Assembly: GCA_010206225.2 (NCBI GenBank)
Contig: VIQU02000019.1
Span: forward strand, 20,583 to 84,582
Direction of reading: 5' to 3'
DNA: 64,000 nucleotides
DNA from: Lachnospiraceae bacterium MD308
GTDB lineage: Bacteria > Bacillota > Clostridia > Lachnospirales > Lachnospiraceae
This document shows, piece after piece, positions 26,354 through 35,441 of the stretch. The position numbers were made by a program, and so were the translations under genes. The notes beneath the pieces were generated by a model that worked only from the letters and a program-made list of their open reading frames with translations, searched no databases and was not told the DNA's origin. Each line of letters opens with the position of its first letter. Position 1 is the first letter of the stretch.

Positions 26354-27220
26354 ATGCATCTGATCGCAGACCGCGGAGGGAGAGTCCGGGAAGAGAATTC
26401 TTTTCAGGACAGGCTTTTGGAGTGGATATATTCGCATATGGCGGGAAGACTACTTTTAAGACCGCTGGTTTCACCTGCCGTGTCAAAGTTTGGCGGGAGA
26501 CTGTTAAGCAGAAAGGTTTCAAGAGTATTTATCAAGCCGTTCATACGAAGTCATTCTATTGATATGTCACAGTATGAAAAAAAGAGATATACTTCATACA
26601 ACGATTTTTTTACACGAAGGCTTATGGACGGAGCGCGTCCTGTTGAGATGGAGCCTCATATATTCGTAAGTCCCTGCGACAGCCGGCTTGGAGTGTACGA
26701 GATAAACCGCTTGCGCACGTTTGCTGTTAAGCATACCAGATATACGGCGTTTAGTCTTTTGAAGAGCCGCAAGCTGGCGGAACAATATACCGGGGGATAT
26801 GTATGGATATTCCGGCTATGTGTAGATGACTACCATCGTTATATATTCATAGATGGCGGAACAGAATCAAGAAGATTTCAGATTCCGGGTGTTTTTCACA
26901 CAGTCAACCCGGCCGCAGGGGACAGATTCCCGATTTATAAAGAAAATACAAGAGAGTTTTCTATACTTCAGTCGGAGAATTTTGGGGAAATCATCCAGAT
27001 GGAAGTAGGCGCTATGTTTGTGGGGAAGATTGAAAACCGTCCGAGGAAAGCGCGTGTAGAGCGGGGGCAGGAAAAGGGGAATTTTGCTTTCGGCGGTTCT
27101 ACGGTTATCCTGATGACGAGGGCAGGGAAGGTTTTACCGGATCAGGATATTTTAGAAAATTCCCTGCGCGGGATCGAGACGAAGGTAAAGCTTGGAGAAC
27201 GCATAGGGGAAAAGATATGA
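26354..27220 (+). CDS. psd: Phosphatidylserine decarboxylase proenzyme
   Basis: A 288-residue proenzyme converting phosphatidylserine to phosphatidylethanolamine. Self-cleavage would occur before the serine of the FAFGGSTVIL motif (about residue 249), generating the pyruvoyl cofactor. The conserved HTVNPAAGDRFPIYKENTREFSIL segment carries the catalytic His, and the DDYHRYIFIDGG block matches the family. It starts 12 bp after pssA behind AGGAGAG. The plus-strand ORF at 26302 in another frame is a shadow. Confidence 0.95.
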   Translation: MHLIADRGGRVREENSFQDRLLEWIYSHMAGRLLLRPLVSPAVSKFGGRLLSRKVSRVFIKPFIRSHSIDMSQYEKKRYTSYNDFFTRRLMDGARPVEMEPHIFVSPCDSRLGVYEINRLRTFAVKHTRYTAFSLLKSRKLAEQYTGGYVWIFRLCVDDYHRYIFIDGGTESRRFQIPGVFHTVNPAAGDRFPIYKENTREFSILQSENFGEIIQMEVGAMFVGKIENRPRKARVERGQEKGNFAFGGSTVILMTRAGKVLPDQDILENSLRGIETKVKLGERIGEKI

Positions 27221-27273
27221 GACGAGTATGAACGGTATAAAAATTTGGTGTCATTTAAGCAGGAGGTTTTGGT

Positions 27274-28137
27274 TTGAAGAATGTAAAAAAATGGAAAGAA
27301 TTAGGAATTGATCTCATGGTAGATGTGGCGGCAAGCATTATTATTGCCGTAGGCATCTATAATTTTGCTATGAGTGCGAATTTCCCCGTAGCCGGCTTTT
27401 CGGGAGTGGCAATCATTATGTATCATCTTCTTAGTATTCCGGTGGGTGTCGGGACGATTCTTTTGAACATACCGGTAGCCATATTCTGTTATAAGTTTCT
27501 GGGCAGAGATTTTTTTCTGCGTTCCGTTAAGACAACAGTGATATCTTCTGTATTTATTGATTATGTGGCGCCGTTATTTCCGGTGTATGAGGGAAATCGG
27601 CTTCTCGCGGCGCTTTGTATGGGCGTTCTGTGCGGAATCGGTTATGCTATGATTTTCATGCGTAATTCTTCTACCGGAGGACAGGATTTTATCTCTATGT
27701 CAATTAAGAAGGTGAAACCTCATATTTCTCTTGGAATGATTACGTTTGTGCTGGATATGCTGACTATTATGGCGGGAAGTATTCTTGTGTTTAAGGATGT
27801 GGACGGCTTTATATACGGTATTATCGTAACCTTTCTTATGGCGAGCGTTATGGATAAGATTATGTATGGTATTGATGAAGGAAAGATGACGCTGATCGTT
27901 ACAGAAAAAGGCGAAGAGATGGCGCGGCACATTGACGAATACTCAGGAAGAGGTTCCACGATCCTGAAAGGAATCGGAAGCTATTCAGGAAAAGAGAAGG
28001 CGGTTGTTATGTGTGCCTGCAACAATAAGCAGATGTATACCATAAAGAAGATCGCGCATCATATAGATCCCAAAGCGTTTACAATTATCATGGAATCCAA
28101 TGAGGTGCTGGGAGAAGGATTTAAAGAAGAAGTATAG
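27274..28137 (+). CDS. YitT family membrane protein, second copy
   Basis: A 287-residue relative of the protein at 20853 with the same plan: about five membrane segments (NFPVAGFSGVAIIMYHLLSIPVGVGTILLNIPVAI among them) and a C-terminal DUF2179 domain ending TIIMESNEVLGEGF. The start is TTG at 27274, placed after GGAGGTTTTGG. Function is not established for the family. Confidence 0.88.
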   Translation: MKNVKKWKELGIDLMVDVAASIIIAVGIYNFAMSANFPVAGFSGVAIIMYHLLSIPVGVGTILLNIPVAIFCYKFLGRDFFLRSVKTTVISSVFIDYVAPLFPVYEGNRLLAALCMGVLCGIGYAMIFMRNSSTGGQDFISMSIKKVKPHISLGMITFVLDMLTIMAGSILVFKDVDGFIYGIIVTFLMASVMDKIMYGIDEGKMTLIVTEKGEEMARHIDEYSGRGSTILKGIGSYSGKEKAVVMCACNNKQMYTIKKIAHHIDPKAFTIIMESNEVLGEGFKEEV

Positions 28138-28185
28138 GTAAAACAGAGCGATGATTTGTCGTATTTATAAGGAGGACAGTTAAAA

Positions 28186-29394
28186 ATGAGGTATGATTTT
28201 GAGAGTGTGATCAAGCGTGAGGGGAAAGATGCATTGGCAGTTGACGGTCTGGGAATGCAGCCGGGATTTTCACCGGATGCGCCGAAGGAAGGGTTTGACT
28301 GCATACCGATGTGGGTTGCGGATATGAATTTCGCAGTAGCTCCCGGTATTTTAAATGCTGTCAGGGAGAGGCTTTCGCATCCTCTGTTCGGATATTTTAT
28401 TCCCAGAGAGGAATATTACGATGCGATCATAGGCTGGCAGAAAAGCCGGAATCGTGCAGAAGGGTTAGAAAAGAAACATATCGGTTATGAGAACGGTGTA
28501 CTGGGCGGCTTGGTGGCAGTCCTTGACTCATGCATAAAGCCGGGCGGCAATGTGTTGCTGCACAGCCCCACATACATAGGGTTTACAAAAAGTATCAGCG
28601 CCGCAGGATATCGTATTATCTTAAGTCCGCTTAAAAAAGACGAAGACGGGATCTGGCGCATGGACTACGAAGATATGGCGAAAAAGATTCGTGATAATGA
28701 TATTCAGGCGGCGATTTTCTGCAACCCCCATAATCCGACGGGCAGAGTATGGTCGAAGGAAGAGATGGAACAGGCTATGGAAGTATACAGAACATATGGG
28801 TGTACGGTCATAGCTGATGAGATTTGGTCTGATATTATATTAGATAAGAATCAGTATATCCCTTTTGAGTTGATAAATGAGGATGCAAAGCAGAATACGG
28901 CTGCGCTGTATGCACCCAGCAAGACATTTAACTTGGCAGGATTAGTAGGGGCATATCATATTATTTACAATGATGAGCTTCGGGCAAATGTAGAGAAAAA
29001 ATCTAAGAGATCACATTATAATGAAATGAATCTTTTGTCCATGTATGCATTGATCGGGGCTTATTCAGAAGACGGGGCCAAGTGGCTTGGCGAGCTTAAG
29101 GAAGTTTTGGCTGAAAATGTAAATTATGCGTGTGATTATATCAGGGAATATTTCCCGGATATTGAGACAACGAAGCCGGAAGGGACTTATATGCTATTCT
29201 TTGACTGCAGGCAATGGTGCGAAAAGAATAATAAGAATATGGATATTCTTTTAAAAGCCGGATGGGATGTCGGCGTGGCATGGCAGGATGGAAGGCCGTT
29301 TCACGGGGAATATGCGATTCGGATGAATCTTGCGCTTCCAACATCAAGAGTAAAGGAAGCGTTTGACAGATTAAAGAAGTATGTTTTCAGATAA
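28186..29394 (+). CDS. MalY/PatB-type aminotransferase (putative cystathionine beta-lyase)
   Basis: A 402-residue PLP enzyme of fold type I. The cofactor lysine is in APSKTFNLAGLVGAYHI, the substrate-carboxylate region in WVADMNFAVAPGI, and the phosphate/pyridine aspartate in CTVIADEIWSDIIL. The N-terminal DCIPMWVADMNF is a strong MalY/PatB marker. Such enzymes cleave cystathionine or cysteine conjugates. It is probably expressed alone or with the preceding yitT gene and ends before a bidirectional hairpin. Confidence 0.92.
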   Translation: MRYDFESVIKREGKDALAVDGLGMQPGFSPDAPKEGFDCIPMWVADMNFAVAPGILNAVRERLSHPLFGYFIPREEYYDAIIGWQKSRNRAEGLEKKHIGYENGVLGGLVAVLDSCIKPGGNVLLHSPTYIGFTKSISAAGYRIILSPLKKDEDGIWRMDYEDMAKKIRDNDIQAAIFCNPHNPTGRVWSKEEMEQAMEVYRTYGCTVIADEIWSDIILDKNQYIPFELINEDAKQNTAALYAPSKTFNLAGLVGAYHIIYNDELRANVEKKSKRSHYNEMNLLSMYALIGAYSEDGAKWLGELKEVLAENVNYACDYIREYFPDIETTKPEGTYMLFFDCRQWCEKNNKNMDILLKAGWDVGVAWQDGRPFHGEYAIRMNLALPTSRVKEAFDRLKKYVFR

Positions 29395-29423
29395 ATGTGT
29401 TAAAGAAGTTTTTATAAATAAAA

Positions 29424-29490
29424 GAACCGCAGAACTGTCCTGACAGGATTCTTGTTATAATCAGGGATGGCTCTGCGGCTCATTCTTTTG
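29424..29490. terminator. Bidirectional terminator between convergent genes
   Basis: GAACCGCAGA and TCTGCGGCTC pair across a 38-nt loop with one G-U position, flanked by AAAA and TTTT tracts. It sits between the aminotransferase and pepT, which converge. Confidence 0.6.
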
Positions 29491-29509
29491 TGGTTTCAGA
29501 TTTTAATGA

Positions 29510-30727
29510 CTATTTAGCATACAGTTTTACCAGCTCCATCATTACATCCACACTCTTATCCATACCTTCGACAGTAATATGTTCATAAGGTCCGTGGTAT
29601 GCATGTCCGCCGGTTCCAAGGTTCGGACAGGGAAGTCCTTTAAAACTTAACTGGCAGCCGTCCGTACCGCCGCGGATCGGGATAACAAGCGGTGTTACAT
29701 CGGCGGCCTCGCAGGCTATTTTAGCATTGTCGATTAAATGCATACAGCCGGCAATGATCTCAGCCATATTTTTATACTGTTCTGTGATGGTAAGAGTTAC
29801 GGTTCCTTCACCCCATTTTTCATTCAGGTCTTTTGCAATCAGGCTGAGCGTTTTCTTGCGTGCCTCAAAAAGATTCTTATCGTGGTCACGCACGATGTAG
29901 TTAAGCTGTGCAGATGCACATTCGCCTGACATGCTTACAAGATGATAGAATCCCTCGTATTCTTCTGTTCCGCGGGGAGTCTCGCAGCCCGGAAGCATAT
30001 TATTGATCTCTATCGCAACCAGAGAAGCATTGATCATGGCATCCTTGGAGGAACCTGGATGAACATTAAATCCTTTAATGTCAAAGCATGCTTTACAGGC
30101 ATTGAAGTTTTCGTACTGGATCTCGCCTTCCGTGTCCCCATCCATCGTGTAGGCATAATCGGCGCCGAATTCCTTTACATTAAAGTGGGAAGCGCCTGTT
30201 CCAATCTCCTCGTCCGGCGTAAATGCAACACAGAGCTTTCCGTGGGGGACATTCTCCTTCTGTACTCGTTCAATCATTGTAAGAATCTCAGCGATACCGG
30301 CTTTGTCGTCGGCGCCCAGCACGGTAGTCCCGTCGCTGGTAATCAGGGTGCGTCCCTTTAAGGATGCAAGATGAGGAAATATCTCAGGGCTTAAGATCAG
30401 CCCGCTCTCTGCGATCTCCATCGCTTCGCCGCTGTAGTTTTCTGTTAGAACAGGTACGATATCGTGATCACAGAAATCTGCAACAGTATCCATATGTGCG
30501 ATAAAACCGATGGCAGGCTTATCCTCATAACCTGCTGTTGCCGGAAGATTCCCGTACAGATAGCACTGATCATCCAGATGCACATCCTTAAGCCCCAATT
30601 CTTTCATCTCCGCCTCTAAGATTTTAGCCAGATCAAACTGGCACTGTGAGGATGGAACGGTTTCGCTGTTTTCGTCGCTCGGTGTACGTACGACCACGTA
30701 CTTTAAAAGTCTTTCATAAGCTTTCAT
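29510..30727 (-). CDS. pepT: Peptidase T (tripeptide aminopeptidase)
   Basis: A 405-residue M20-family zinc aminopeptidase that removes N-terminal residues from tripeptides in the cytosol. First metal ligand segment: IGFIAHMDTVADF. The bridging aspartate is in TVLGADDKAGIAEIL, and the Glu pair is in VAFTPDEEIGTGASHF. The C-terminal ligand is in LGTGGHAYHGPYEH. The ORF track opens 15 codons upstream; ATG 30727 gives MKAYERLLKYV, lies 9 bp after AAAGGGG, and makes a protein of usual family length. Confidence 0.95.
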   Translation of the reverse strand: MKAYERLLKYVVVRTPSDENSETVPSSQCQFDLAKILEAEMKELGLKDVHLDDQCYLYGNLPATAGYEDKPAIGFIAHMDTVADFCDHDIVPVLTENYSGEAMEIAESGLILSPEIFPHLASLKGRTLITSDGTTVLGADDKAGIAEILTMIERVQKENVPHGKLCVAFTPDEEIGTGASHFNVKEFGADYAYTMDGDTEGEIQYENFNACKACFDIKGFNVHPGSSKDAMINASLVAIEINNMLPGCETPRGTEEYEGFYHLVSMSGECASAQLNYIVRDHDKNLFEARKKTLSLIAKDLNEKWGEGTVTLTITEQYKNMAEIIAGCMHLIDNAKIACEAADVTPLVIPIRGGTDGCQLSFKGLPCPNLGTGGHAYHGPYEHITVEGMDKSVDVMMELVKLYAK

Positions 30728-30879
30728 TGTGTCATTCCCCTTTCTTTCTGATGCCGCTGGCTGCTGCAGCATGTATCAGTATATCGCTTCGCAATAGAAT
30801 AATCATAACATATTTTGTCTGCTATGGCGAGAGGTTTCGTGTGATGGAATATTCATTTTTGCAGGAACCGTGCATGACA

Positions 30880-31419
30880 CTAACGCCGGTCAAAAAAGAT
30901 ATTTTTCCCTGATATGCTTAAAGGGATACCGAGCCAGCGGATACCGCTTTCCAGTTCTTCCATCTCGGCGGCAGCTTTTCCGACTGACCACATAATACGG
31001 TTATCAATATTGTCATGTGTGGCTACGCTGACGGCGGAGGATACGGCGATTCCCAGGTCAACAAGCAGATGCGCACAGACGCCGCCGGCTTCTTCGCATG
31101 CATGGCAGTCTGAAAATCCGCACAGTCCGCAGTGTGCGATATGTCGGCAGTCTTTCCTTGCCCCGATTAACACAACGGCCTGACTGTCTCTTACATTGGC
31201 AGCATCTCTTTTGTACCAGAATGCCTTTTCCTCTCCGAAAAGCTGTATGCCAATTTCCTCCATCTTATCAGCCAGCCGGTTTTTATCTGTCTTTGTCAGC
31301 ATACAGGTGACAATGGAATCCTGTCCCTTTGCTTTGGGGGCTGTGCGTGCAGCGGCACACATTCTTGCCGCAGTGTTAAATAAAGCTTCTTTTTCCATTT
31401 CAGTACTGTTATAGATCAT
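30880..31419 (-). CDS. DUF2148 ferredoxin-domain protein
   Basis: A 179-residue protein with a cysteine cluster CGLCGFSDCHACEEAGGVC, plus an earlier cysteine in CRHIAHCGLC, likely an iron-sulfur site. The segment GKAAAEMEELESGIRWLGIPLSISGKNIFFDR at the end is characteristic of this uncharacterised family in Clostridia. It is transcribed toward pepT with a gap of about 150 bp that holds no gene. Function is unknown. Confidence 0.8.
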   Translation of the reverse strand: MIYNSTEMEKEALFNTAARMCAAARTAPKAKGQDSIVTCMLTKTDKNRLADKMEEIGIQLFGEEKAFWYKRDAANVRDSQAVVLIGARKDCRHIAHCGLCGFSDCHACEEAGGVCAHLLVDLGIAVSSAVSVATHDNIDNRIMWSVGKAAAEMEELESGIRWLGIPLSISGKNIFFDRR

Positions 31420-31582
31420 AATTTTTCTCCTTGGGATTTGGGGGTAAATTTCGCGGATTCTTTCAATTAATATAAACCTTGAAGTTTGTGGATGTCAATG
31501 CCTTATGGAGAGAACCTGTAATTGCTGTCAAAAGAATACTATTATTTTCGCAATGTTTATGATAAACTTAGGAGGAAAATAT

Positions 31583-31648
31583 ATGGGAAAGCAACAAAAT
31601 ATCGTACCATTAATCAGATATATAAATGTCAGGAGGCATGATTTATGA
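31583..31648 (+). CDS. Possible 21-codon leader ORF coupled to murE
   Basis: A short ORF encoding MGKQQNIVPLIRYINVRRHDL has a strong AGGAGG ribosome site 7 bp upstream of its ATG. Its TGA overlaps the murE start as ATGA, and the murE ribosome site (AGGAGG) lies within its last codons. This geometry suggests coupled or regulated translation of murE. No family is recognisable, and coding status is unproven. Confidence 0.4.
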   Translation: MGKQQNIVPLIRYINVRRHDL

Positions 31649-33114
31649 AGTTGACGCAGTTATTAGAGCATTTACAGTATGAGGTAATACAGGGGAACGA
31701 TGAGATCACAGTGACGGAACTTGTGAATGATTCCCGCAAGGTATGCGAAGGCAGTGTGTTCGTATGTATCAGCGGGGCGGTATCGGATGGTCATTCTTAT
31801 GTGGAAGAAGTAGCAGAAAAAGGCGCCGCGGCAGTGATTGTCGAGAAGGATGTAAAGATGCCGGATTGTTTGACTGTTATAAAGGTTTCGGATACCCGTT
31901 ATGCGCTGGCGCTTATGTCAGCGGCGTATTTCGGATATCCGGCAGATCGGCTTAAGGTGATCGGAATAACCGGAACGAAGGGCAAGACAACAACTACTTA
32001 TATGGTAAAGTCTATCCTTGAAGGTGTGGGACATAAGGTAGGGCTGATCGGGACGATAGAGGTGCTGATCGGGGATAAGAGTATTCCGGCAAATAATACG
32101 ACGCCGGAATCCTATACGATACAGAAGTATTTTGCAGAGATGGTAAAGGCTGGCTGCGACAGTGTTGTTATGGAAGTTTCGTCTCAGGGGCTTATGCTTC
32201 ACAGAACGGCAGGAATCCCATTTGAGATCGGCATATTTACCAATCTCGGAGAAGACCACATCGGACCGAATGAACATAAGGATTTTGAAGATTATAAGCA
32301 TTGTAAGGGCCTGCTTTTCAAGCAGTGCAGACTTGGCATTGCCAATGTGGATGACAGATGGTTTGAAGATGTGTTTGCGGGGGCAACCTGTAAGGTGGAG
32401 ACTTTCGGGCTTTCAGAAAAAGCAGGGCTGCGGGCGGCGGATATCCGCCATATCTCAAAACCGGGATATCTGGGAGTAAAGTATCATGTGTCGGGATTTA
32501 TGGATTTTGATGTGGAGATTGATATACCGGGCGAGTTCAGCGTATATAATTCTCTGACAGCTATTGCAGTGTGCAGGCATTTTGATGTGCCTGTAGAAAA
32601 CATTAAGGCGGCCCTTAAGGTTGCGAAGGTAAAAGGACGCATTGAGATGGTAAAGGTATCGGACGAATTTACACTGATGATTGATTATGCGCATAATGCC
32701 ATGGCGCTTGAGAGTCTTCTTCATACATTGAGAGACTATGATCCGGGGCGTATCGTGTCTGTATTCGGCTGCGGCGGAAACCGTTCAAAGACAAGGCGGT
32801 ATGAGATGGGCGAGGTGTCCGGAAGGCTTGCGGACTTTACTGTCATTACTTCGGATAATCCGAGATTTGAAGAACCTCAGGAGATTATTGATGATATTAT
32901 CATCGGAATGAAAAAGACAGATGGTAAATATATTGATATCTGTGACCGGGGAGAAGCGATCAAGTATGCTATCCGGCATGGACGTCCCGGCGATGTGATC
33001 GTAGTTGCAGGAAAAGGTCATGAGACGTATCAGGAGATCAAGGGCGTAAAGTATGATATGGATGACAGAGTCCTGATTCAGGATGCGCTGAAAGAAATTG
33101 CGGAAGGAAGATAA
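31645..33114 (+). CDS. murE: UDP-N-acetylmuramoyl-tripeptide synthetase (meso-DAP type)
   Basis: A 489-residue cytosolic ligase adding the third amino acid of the peptidoglycan stem. The ATP loop is GITGTKGKTTTTYM (about 109), the UDP-MurNAc substrate region NNTTPESYTIQKYF, and the catalytic segment IDYAHNAMALESLLHTL. The specificity motif DNPR (TSDNPRFEEP, about 403) is that of meso-diaminopimelate-adding enzymes, not the lysine type. The start sits in an ATGA overlap with a small upstream ORF, and priA follows 12 bp downstream. Confidence 0.96.
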   Translation: MKLTQLLEHLQYEVIQGNDEITVTELVNDSRKVCEGSVFVCISGAVSDGHSYVEEVAEKGAAAVIVEKDVKMPDCLTVIKVSDTRYALALMSAAYFGYPADRLKVIGITGTKGKTTTTYMVKSILEGVGHKVGLIGTIEVLIGDKSIPANNTTPESYTIQKYFAEMVKAGCDSVVMEVSSQGLMLHRTAGIPFEIGIFTNLGEDHIGPNEHKDFEDYKHCKGLLFKQCRLGIANVDDRWFEDVFAGATCKVETFGLSEKAGLRAADIRHISKPGYLGVKYHVSGFMDFDVEIDIPGEFSVYNSLTAIAVCRHFDVPVENIKAALKVAKVKGRIEMVKVSDEFTLMIDYAHNAMALESLLHTLRDYDPGRIVSVFGCGGNRSKTRRYEMGEVSGRLADFTVITSDNPRFEEPQEIIDDIIIGMKKTDGKYIDICDRGEAIKYAIRHGRPGDVIVVAGKGHETYQEIKGVKYDMDDRVLIQDALKEIAEGR

Positions 33115-33126
33115 GATATTTTACGG

Positions 33127-35355
33127 ATGTACGCAGATATTATTGTAGATATTACCCATGAAAAGCTTGATAGAATATTTCAGTACAGTATCCCCTCTGA
33201 ATTAAGAGGGGAACTTTCTATAGGTACGGAAGTGATCGTGCCTTTTGGAAATGGAAACAGAGAAATATCCGGTTATGTGATCGCGTTTTCTGAAAAGACG
33301 GATTATCCGGCGGATAAGATAAAGCCAGTGTTGAAAAAGGCGGAAAACAGTGTTGCCATTGAGTCAAGGCTGGTGGCTCTTGCCGCGTGGATGAAGGAGC
33401 AGTATGGCGGAACCATGATTCAGGCATTAAAGACGGTGCTTCCGATTAAGAGGAAAGAATCTTCGCGGGTGAAAAGAAAAGTACGGCTTTTGCTTAGTGA
33501 AAACGACGCAAGAGAAAAATTAAAGCTATATCTTGATAAGAACCAGAAAGCCCGCGCAAGGCTTCTGGCGGGGCTGATAGAGCAGCCGGAGCAGGACTAT
33601 GAGCTGGTGACAAAAAAGCTGAACGTGACGCTTGCGGTGATCCGCTCTCTTAAGGAGCAGGGGGTGCTTTCTCTGGAATCAGAGAAGGTCTTGAGAGGAT
33701 CTGTGAAATACAAAAAGCATGGAGAAGAGACGGTGTGTTTTAATGCGGAACAGGAGCAGGCAGTCAGCCGCTTTTGGGAGGATTACAGCAGGGGTATCTT
33801 TGGAACTTACCTTGTGTACGGGGTTACAGGAAGCGGCAAGACGGAAGTTTACATTGAGATGATACGCAGGGTAGTGGAGCGGGGGAGACAGGCGATTGTG
33901 CTGATCCCCGAGATTGCCCTTACCTATCAGACAGTACTCAGGTTCTATGCCCGTTTCGGCGACAGGGTGTCCATCCTGAATTCCAGAATGTCCGCCGGTG
34001 AGAGATATGACCAGATGGAGCGGGTGAAGCGGGGAGAGGTGGATGTGATGATCGGTCCGCGTTCTGCTCTTTTTACGCCCTTTTTGAATCTTGGGCTGAT
34101 CGTGGTTGATGAGGAACATGAGTCTACGTATAAAAGCGAACAGGTTCCAAGATATCATGCAAGAGAGACGGCCATCGCAAGAGCGCAGATGGAAGAGGCG
34201 AGCGTGGTGCTTGGTTCGGCGACTCCTTCATTGGAAGCTTTTTACCGCTGCAAAACGGGAGACAGCGTTATGTTTGAGCTTACAAAGCGGGCGGCGGGGC
34301 AGAATCTTCCTGTCGTTTATACAGTGGATATGCGGGAAGAATTAAGAAGGGGGAACCGTTCGATTTTGAGTGACCGCCTGAAAGAAAAAGTGCGGGAACG
34401 GCTGAACAAGGGGCAGCAGGTCATGCTTTTTTTAAATCGGCGAGGATACGCAGGATTCGTTTCTTGCAGGTCGTGTGGATATGTAGTAAAATGTCCTCAT
34501 TGCGATGTGTCTTTATCGGCGCATAAAGGCGGCAGACTGGTCTGCCATTACTGCGGCTATGAGGAGCAGGCAGCGGATACATGTCCTTCCTGCGGTTCCG
34601 CTTGTATCGGTGGTTTTAAGGCGGGGACACAGCAGATAGAGGATATCGTAAAGAGAGAATTCAAAGACGCATCGGTGCTTCGCATGGATATGGACACCAC
34701 GAAGTGTAAAGATAGCCATGAGAAGATTTTATCTGCATTTTCCAATGGAGAGGCAGATATATTGATCGGAACACAGATGATCGTGAAAGGGCACGATTTC
34801 CCGAATGTGACGCTGGTAGGGATACTGGCAGCGGATATGTCGTTATATTCCAATGATTATCGTTCCGGAGAGAGGACGTTTGAACTTCTTGTACAGGCGG
34901 CGGGAAGAGCCGGACGGGGAGAGGTTCCTGGCGAGGTTGTGATTCAGACATACAGTCCAAAACATTACAGTATCCGGATGGCGGCCGAGCAGAATTACGA
35001 GGGCTTTTATGAGGAGGAGATAAGATACAGGGAATTGATGGGATATCCGCCTGTAAGCAGCCTTCTCGCGGTGTTGATGACGGGGGCGGACGAAGAGTAT
35101 CTGGAACTTGCGGCAGGACATCTTAAGAACTTTGCAATACGTGCGGATAAGGCGAAGAATCTGCAGATCATCGGACCTGCAAGCCCTTATGTGAATAAAG
35201 TAAATGATGAATACCGCAGGGTTTTGTATTTAAAGTGCGGTGAAAAAAAAGTCCTGATAGAGATAAAAAATCTTATGGAGCAATATATTGAGATGAACAG
35301 AGGGTTTCAAAGCATAAAAATACAGTTCGATTTTAATCCGATGGGAGTATTCTGA
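33127..35355 (+). CDS. priA: Primosomal protein N' (replication restart helicase PriA)
   Basis: A 742-residue 3'-5' helicase that reloads the replisome at stalled forks. It has an N-terminal 3'-DNA-binding domain (ADIIVDITHEKLDRIFQYSIP), Walker A YGVTGSGKTEVY (about 231), and the DEEH box IVVDEEHESTYK (about 325). A zinc-binding insert with paired cysteines follows (CRSCGYVVKCPHC then CHYCGYEEQAADTCPSCGS). Helicase motifs V/VI include QAAGRAGRG. It lies between murE and a promoter for the amidohydrolase. Confidence 0.97.
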   Translation: MYADIIVDITHEKLDRIFQYSIPSELRGELSIGTEVIVPFGNGNREISGYVIAFSEKTDYPADKIKPVLKKAENSVAIESRLVALAAWMKEQYGGTMIQALKTVLPIKRKESSRVKRKVRLLLSENDAREKLKLYLDKNQKARARLLAGLIEQPEQDYELVTKKLNVTLAVIRSLKEQGVLSLESEKVLRGSVKYKKHGEETVCFNAEQEQAVSRFWEDYSRGIFGTYLVYGVTGSGKTEVYIEMIRRVVERGRQAIVLIPEIALTYQTVLRFYARFGDRVSILNSRMSAGERYDQMERVKRGEVDVMIGPRSALFTPFLNLGLIVVDEEHESTYKSEQVPRYHARETAIARAQMEEASVVLGSATPSLEAFYRCKTGDSVMFELTKRAAGQNLPVVYTVDMREELRRGNRSILSDRLKEKVRERLNKGQQVMLFLNRRGYAGFVSCRSCGYVVKCPHCDVSLSAHKGGRLVCHYCGYEEQAADTCPSCGSACIGGFKAGTQQIEDIVKREFKDASVLRMDMDTTKCKDSHEKILSAFSNGEADILIGTQMIVKGHDFPNVTLVGILAADMSLYSNDYRSGERTFELLVQAAGRAGRGEVPGEVVIQTYSPKHYSIRMAAEQNYEGFYEEEIRYRELMGYPPVSSLLAVLMTGADEEYLELAAGHLKNFAIRADKAKNLQIIGPASPYVNKVNDEYRRVLYLKCGEKKVLIEIKNLMEQYIEMNRGFQSIKIQFDFNPMGVF

Positions 35356-35357
35356 TT

Positions 35358-35386
35358 TTGACTTTTTGAAAGAGGTTGTTTATAAT
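35358..35386 (+). promoter_or_regulatory. Strong predicted sigma-A promoter after priA
   Basis: TTGACT and a perfect TATAAT are separated by 17 bp, beginning 3 bp after the priA stop. It drives the amidohydrolase and probably def and fmt. Confidence 0.8.
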
Positions 35387-35441
35387 GATAGCGGTATCAG
35401 GCCAAAAATAAAAGAATATATTTGGGTGGAGGTAAAATAGC

